This document shows, piece after piece, positions 57,566-64,000 of a DNA stretch of 64,000 nucleotides (within the stretch, counting starts at the first letter, position 1; each line of letters opens with the position of its first letter). Below the pieces are notes generated by a model. That model had not been told where the DNA came from. It saw nothing but the letters and a program-made list of their open reading frames with translations, and did not search any database. The position numbers and the translations under genes are program-made. Origin of the DNA: Aldrovandia affinis (taxonomy: Eukaryota; Chordata; Actinopteri; Notacanthiformes; Halosauridae); contig JAINUG010000108.1 in the NCBI GenBank assembly GCA_029706075.1, positions 558,001-622,000 on the forward strand, given 5' to 3'.

Positions 57566-60265
57566 AGAGGTGGTCTGGGTGGATGAAAATCACAAAGAAA
57601 GACAAACACAAACAAAACTTGAACAGCACCAAATGCAATTTATTATCACATCCCCTATTCCACTGCCCAACCCATGTTGACACAAACAATTCCACTACAA
57701 CCCAGGTGTGTTTTTGCTACCATTCTAACTGAACCTGATGACATTCTGGGTTTAAAATAATTAGAAGTTAGAAGGAGAAGTTACAAGAATAAATAACCAA
57801 GTTTTAAAGTTGTTATTGAGTGTTTAGGGTTAATATCCACTGTTATTATTGCTATTGCCATAGCTTTTGTTTATTACCAACATTTTGTCACACTACATAC
57901 AGTATATATACTCCATTTGGCAAAATACTGGTAGCTTAACTGACAATTGCTCAGGAGAAGATATGGCCTCATCATTATCAGTTGTCATGCTTTGTCAGAG
58001 TATTTCAACTAACTGACAACAAATCAGCCAAAATACAATTTATTTATTTATATACCACTTTCTCAGATGCTTTGTGTATATACTTAATTTAAACATGCTG
58101 AGAGGAGAAACAATGCAAATTTTATAAGTTTGAATATTAATCTTTGTGCACAATATGTCTGTTTCAACGTCAATTCAGTCACACGATTAGTAAAAATTAT
58201 GAAGTTGTTTATTTGTATGTAATAACATATCAGTAAGACATTATGCAGTCCTATATGTCAATATGGGCATTGTACTTCATGTGTTGCATAAAGATATCCA
58301 TTTTATCATGTTGTAAGTATAAATAATTTTGCTACTTTTCCACATTTTCAGCTGTACTCATTATATTCTATGAAACACTACTTATCAACCTCTTCATTTT
58401 TTGTTTTCTTTATGGAAAAGATCTTACATGTTTGAACTTAAAACGTAATAATTGATGTGCAGTGCAAGTGTGGATTAGCATTCAAGAGGATTATGACATT
58501 AGGAAACACATTCATTTATTACACACGCTGAGCACTAAACTATTTGCATTCAAGATGAAAATTGATTATGGGACTCAAATGTACATTGCCAACACACATT
58601 TAATTAGAGCCAGTTCACTGACCCCATTGTCAGTTTAAATTCCTGGAGGTCGACAGTCACTGCTCAACTAACATGTTAATTACTAGCTTGATAGTAATGA
58701 AACATTAAAAATACAGCACCGAATTTTGAAGTCATTGCAATAATGATCATATACTCAGCATTTCTGTACCTTTTAGAGTAATGCACATTTCATACATTGG
58801 CGAAAAGAATATCCAGGGTAATAATGGTAAGCTCCCATACAGATATCTCTATAACAGTGTTGACAGTTGTTTGATATGGTCCTGCAAACACTCTGCCAAA
58901 TTGTGCAAAACCGTATCTGGCATACAACTTGCTAGGTGGTTTGAAACATCATAATTATTGATCAAACATTAATTTCATGTTACAAATGTGTCTTCTACCA
59001 GTAGAAAAATGAAATCGGACTATCTGAGTAAACCCTCAAGGCTGTATTCTTACTCCTGAAGTAATCAACATTATTGAGAAGACAAAAAGCACATACTGCT
59101 CTAACAAGTGTGCTTTGGACTTTCTTGTGCATGTGTCAACTTCTCTGGAGAAGAGTTGCCATGGAAATGCAGCAAATAGACAGTGATGTTGCAACCCAAA
59201 TGTTTTTTGGAAGGTCATCAGTGCATACTGTATTTTATGTCTTTAAAGTATGTGTATGTTACGTAATTCCCAACCTCTTCTCATCCCTGATGGGTAAATT
59301 ATTGTACACAAAATGGTAAACACAGATTCTGTACAGGCGTGTACATATGACCACCTGGGAAAACCTTAATTACTTTAGAATCCCCCATACATTTGTTTAT
59401 CATTGCTTAGTCTCTTTTTAATTCTGCTGCCTACATTCTTATGTATCAATTTCACAAGCAGCACTAAGAATCACCCCAGGGTTACACAATAGAAATGACA
59501 TACACTTGTAAATAGCTGCTGGCTTTTAAGAATTCTGAAATGCATTCTAAAAAGGTGATCCTGAAAACAGAGGAGAGGGGAATGCACATTGTTTATGAGC
59601 TGTGCCTATTCATCTAGGCATGCAGAGCGTGACAATAAACATTTTGTGCCCCACTCACAATTGAACATAATAGCACCAGAGACTCCCATTAGATTTTGAA
59701 GATATTGGTTAACATTAACAAAGACTTGGTTGTGTTTTGGGCTTGAATGTCAGCAGCCTTTTCTCTGAGACATGCTGCAAAATATTTAGCTCATTAGTGT
59801 TTCAAAGTTACTGTGCAATTTTTCAAGCAAGACCAAGCTAATGAAGCAAACCTAATGTGCCTCAGGGCAGCAAGCTGGATAATCTGTGATATTGCAAAAG
59901 AGCCTCAGATTTAATTTAAAAATCCACAGTGTGGGGCTTATCCAAGCAATAAAAAACAGAGGTGGTGTTTGTTATAGTGGGTGAACCCGTGACTATGTAA
60001 AATGGCTTTTTATACTACAGCCGACTGATATTTGTTGAATATTTTAGAACATGAGGTGTTTTTATTTCTAAGTTTAACTATTCTGAAGCTTTCGTTCAAT
60101 GACACTAACAAATAATTAACAAATAATTATATTTTGTGTCCTATACCTACAGGTGTGCGCCACAATATTGCCTTTTGCAGTTTAAAGTTATTATTTCATG
60201 TCTTAAATTCACATTCAAATGAGTTTTATTTGCAGTTCCAGCTGAGGACAAACTTTAGCTGCAGT
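57566..60265. other. Unassigned DNA with candidate conserved non-coding stretches
   Basis: No gene or transposon recognised apart from a possible Harbinger scrap at 57640-57690. Two stretches, 58440-58690 and 59520-59950, lack repeat features and are rich in homeobox-type TAATTA/ATTA and POU-like ATTTGCATT words; they are candidates for conserved regulatory elements, which only cross-species alignment could show. Confidence 0.3.
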
Positions 60266-60274
60266 AATAGTTGT

Positions 60275-60650
60275 TGTCATAGTAGTATTAGAAGTTATAA
60301 TAGAATTGTAGTACTTGTAGTTGTACTTATAATCTTAGTAGTAGCCCAGGATTGGTAGCAGTAACAGCAGTAGCAGTTTTAGTATTGGTATTGGTTGTTG
60401 TTGTTGTAGACAGTAGTAGTATTATAAGTTATAATAGAATAGTAGCACTTGTAGTTGTACTTATAATCTTAGTAGTAGTCCAGGATTGGTAGTAGTAACA
60501 GCAGTAGCAGAGTTAGTATTGGTATTGGTTGTTGTTGTTGTTGTATTAGTAGTATTATTGGTTTTAGTAGTAGGTTTTGTCCTGGTGAATGTAAGCGAAT
60601 AGTAGTAGTAGATATTGTTGTTTTGCTAGTATCAGTATTGGTTTGTTGAT
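60275..60650 (+). repeat. Minisatellite, 134-bp unit duplicated, built of AGT/TTG triplets
   Basis: GTAGTTGTACTTATAATCTT at 60317 recurs at 60451, and the surrounding 134 bp are about 95% identical by eye. Both copies contain AGTAGTAGT, GTAACAGCAGTAGCAG and TTGTTGTTGTTG runs. Array-like continuation with more AGT triplets follows to about 60650. The poly-leucine/isoleucine frames here are artefacts. Confidence 0.9.
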
Positions 60651-63600
60651 GCAGTATTAGATAGACAAGCAGACACACCATTTTTGTCATTGTAAAAATC
60701 TGCTTTTCCTTATGGTTGAGGATTCTGCTATACTTTATACTTGTTTCTCAGAAATAAGAAATTAGATAACACTAAATTGCAGCCACAGCCTTAGCCTTTA
60801 ATCCGGATTCAATAAACCCAATCAATCAAACAATTGTAATAATATAGTATCTGTGTCACCTACATGGTAGCATTTGGGCACAATTGCACAGCATTTCAAT
60901 TTCCAAAAAAGAGATTTACTGATTCATCTCATCTTTCTACTTCTCTATTAAAACCCTCTATTTTTAGCCCATACAGGATTTTTTTCTCTTCATTTCGCTA
61001 ATGTTGTCTGTATAATTTAACATAAATGCACAGCACGACTCATTTGTGAATAAATGAAAATCCAGGCAGCGCTTGAGGTGAAACATCAATATCTATGCGT
61101 TGAATGGTTGTTGTGTTAAGTTGGTCGCATGAAGTTGAACATCTCTCAACTTGTCACCACTAAGCATTTATAAGATGCAAGTAAGTTGCAGTTGGTGTTA
61201 CATGATGCAATCCAAGTTGCATCGTATAACACCAGCCTAATGCTCAACTTGCTTGTGTTGTTTGTTTTAATTAATAGACTTGCAATGCAGCCATACTGTA
61301 CATAGACCACAATGGAAATACGTTATTGACTTTATTGTGCAAATCCTCAATGATTTTTAGAAAATGCACGTACCCTGTTATTTTTTAAATGATCAAATAA
61401 AACAAACAAACAAATGTCATGATGGTAAACAAAGAGACAGCCACAGTCTCTCAGTATTGAGAATAGCTAACATTTTCATGGTACCTCCTTATGTGAAATA
61501 ATTATTTAACCATTTAAAATAAACATAAATGTTACCTGCCTACACTTGGCCATTTCCATTTCATTTATTTCATTACTTAGTCCTTAGTTTACTAACTGGT
61601 GCAGAAACTACAAGGTAAGTTAGTTAACGTTAGCTAGCACCTTTGTTGTTCTGTATGGTAATTATGCCCATGGTATATGCTAGCCTAATTTATTGCACTT
61701 GACAGACGAACAGCTGATCTGAAAATAATTTGGTATATATTATCAAATGAAGTACTCTGCATGAATTATCACATAGATACCTCCAATAACTTTATCATAG
61801 ATATGACAACCAACCATTAGCAGCAATCCATACAGGAGCTGCACTTAACAAAGCTAGCATTAGTGTTGGCAGCCTCTAGTAGCAAGAGCAAGCTAGCTTG
61901 GTTGGGAAATATGGGCTAAACCTTTAGTGAAAACTTTTGCACTTTTCCTGAACATATATTAAAATGTTGACTGTATATGCTAGATAGCTAGATCTTGTTC
62001 AAGATCACATTGCCAGCAGCAATCAGCATTTTGAAGTTTGATAACGTTACTTACTGTAGCTAGCTGCCTATTATTTATTCCATCAAATTGTGTGACAGTC
62101 AGTTAGATTGAGAAGTAAAGCTGGCAGCTGCTGCCATCTATCATTTTAGATTTGAGACCGGCACCAATCCCCCTGTGGCTACCACTAGCTAGCTAGCTAT
62201 GGCTAGAGATGGTTTTTCTGGTGCACTTTCACATGCAAGATGTTTTGAAGCTGATGGCAGCAGCTATTGGTTTGCAGGTCCCTGTACCCTCTTGATGTCA
62301 CAATGTAGTGTATTTTTGAATTTATATTTTTATGTGAGCTTAAAATGTTAAAATATAGGTACACTCACTCCATTTTTGGAATAAACTATAGTTAAGGCAT
62401 ACAACTATTAATGTGCTTTTGACAGTTGTTTGAATGTGTTCTTGCTTCATTTTCTTTTAGGTTTTGGAGTTGCACTGACATGCATCTGCATCAATAAATT
62501 CGCAAATCACCAAAGCAAGCCATCAAAGTAATATTAGCTAAGCTAGATATTTGGGGTTTATTCTTTTAGCTAGCTAGCTTCAATTCATTTTCTTTTAAAT
62601 GTAATCTAGCTATTTTGCCAAATACTGCTAACCATATAAATTATTCTGTTATAATATATCAGTATAATATATAATATTTGTACTGATATAATCTGTTTTA
62701 ATCTTTTTTCTGATAAAGACCAGTGCATTCAAAAGAAGACACAAAATAGCAAACAGCCTATGGGCATTCTGTATAGGTAAGTTGTGTGTGAGTGTATGTG
62801 TGTAAGTTGGGGGGGAGTATTGGACTGTAAAAACCCTAAATCACACATTCCAATGCTGATATGCATTTTCTGTGTGTAGTGCATAGGTAAGGTAAGGTAA
62901 CGTAATCCTTTTCCAAATAGGAAGAAAATGAAGTGACAAACAAGCGACATCCACTCTGTGAAAAGTCTTTTCCAAACATAAGTGGTGACAGGACTGAAAT
63001 TTATCACCATCCTAACCAAAATATAAACATATCTCAGCAATAAGATTATATGGATACTTCAGTCATAATTCCTGCTGTCTGCAATAGCAAGAGTTGGCAG
63101 TTATTTACAGAACACAACTTTAGCAAGCAATGCAAGAAAATCGATGCATCTTGCCATGTTTCTCTTTCTCAATATGAGTGATTGTGCACAGCATAATATT
63201 TGAAGTCATTTATTGAATACCAGAAAAGAGCAAATCTCAAAACTTCATAACATAATCATTATATACACCCTGAAGAATGTAATATTAGAATGTAAATACT
63301 TTTGTTTTAAGATGCATTCATAAAAATTGCATTCATCTCTTTATAAATATTATATACACTACACACAATATTCCATAAAACTATTGTGTAAAATAATACG
63401 ATTTAAAAAAAAATCATATATATAAGTGTATATATATATACACAGTGCTTTCCAGAATTATTGGCAGGGTGTAGACTTTATGTATGTATTTATAAATATA
63501 CTGTACGTATATAACATATACATATAACATTATTGGTGTATTGTTATAAATTAAATACAAATACACTCTTGGACTGTACATTTCATCCAATGTAATATTT

Positions 63601-64000
63601 GCTACTGGCAATTACAAATTTGTAAAAATTATACATTACCAGGGCTTTGGTGTTAAAACAATATGTACATAATTCTGAAGTAAATGAATGAATCTCTAAA
63701 TAAGGATGGTTGAGCAATACTGCAATCATGCTTCACTACTTATCATGCATTATTGAATGGCAAGTATTTTAATAGCTGTTTTGGGATGCAAGATCTAATG
63801 ACAATGATTTTTAATGGGATATTATGCAGTGGGGAGTGAGTGTAATAGAGTGATGACTGTGAAACTGTTACAGTAGACATCTTTTTAATGAGGGATGAAT
63901 ATATTATTGGCTTCCTTTGAGATTTAAATCTAGGGTAGTTCTCCAATGAGTACCTATCGTACTCATTTCAATTATAATTGGTGTTCCATCAATACAACAT
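60651..64000. other. Unassigned AT-rich DNA, partly TAGC-rich, one Tc1-like end
   Basis: 61620-62220 and 62560-62580 carry many GCTAGCTAGCTA/GTTAGCTAGC strings. At about 63443-63470 ACAGTGCTTTCCAGAATTAT TGGCA (split here) looks like a Tc1-like terminus related to the fragment at 43.86 kb. TA-rich runs occur at 63415-63440. No gene recognised. Confidence 0.4.

Noticed and set aside
60469-60690. Leucine/isoleucine-rich open frame resembling a membrane protein
   Set aside because: It is produced by AGT/TTG triplet repeats.
1-64000. A bacterial or phage defence system or operon
   Set aside because: No long frames, ribosome binding sites or gene clusters exist; SINEs, L2 LINEs, microsatellites and solo LTRs show vertebrate nuclear DNA.

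Overview
The window is vertebrate nuclear DNA, almost certainly from a teleost fish. It is AT-rich, has no long open frame and no recognisable host exon, and carries a dense layer of decayed transposons of kinds typical of fish genomes: several Tc1-like lineages, hAT, Harbinger, piggyBac and Crypton DNA elements, L2-clade LINEs, tRNA-derived SINEs and Gypsy-type solo LTRs. No species is named because nothing here is species-specific. The window is best read as a gene desert or the inside of a very large intron. No operon, CRISPR array, phage or bacterial system is present, and no new working biological system was found.

Layout. 0-9 kb: Tc1-like relics at both ends of the first 0.7 kb, an unrecognised cysteine-rich coding relic (about 3.0-3.4 kb), a Tc1 transposase relic (5.57-6.42 kb), a Crypton/KIAA1958-type DUF3504 relic (7.86-8.10 kb) and a reverse-transcriptase-like scrap (8.65 kb). 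11.3-15.6 kb is a pile of insertions: a LINE 3' end, a ZBED-like hAT transposase, a Gypsy-like gag, a Harbinger element with its Myb-like and transposase genes facing each other, and a TTAA-flanked piggyBac-type element inserted into or beside the Harbinger gene. 19-30 kb: two SINEs, an LTR of about 520 bp, and a 1.9-kb hAT element with an 8-bp target duplication that hosts a Tc1 derivative, followed by two LTRs in the same orientation.

32-45 kb: a Tc1 relic fused to an LTR piece, a dispersed repeat at 34 kb, an L2 LINE (36.5-37.4 kb), a hAT C-terminal relic (38.5 kb), a minus-strand LINE (41.3-42.5 kb), a nearly complete 1,248-bp Tc1 transposon (42.6-43.85 kb), and a DUF4371-type hAT gene cut in two by a solo LTR with a clean 5-bp target duplication (44.2-45.3 kb). 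45.9-57.6 kb: Harbinger copies, a Tc1 3' piece, a solo LTR with a 4-bp target duplication, a long (CA)n and another Tc1 relic. 57.6-64 kb is nearly free of recognised elements apart from a 134-bp minisatellite at 60.3 kb.

The elements do not form a pathway. Their value is as a stratigraphy: nested insertions with visible target duplications (piggyBac in Harbinger, LTR in hAT, Tc1 in hAT) give relative ages. The transposases are broken by frameshifts, stops and deletions; the Tc1 at 42.6 kb is the least damaged. Family names rest on motif recognition by eye, not on database searches.
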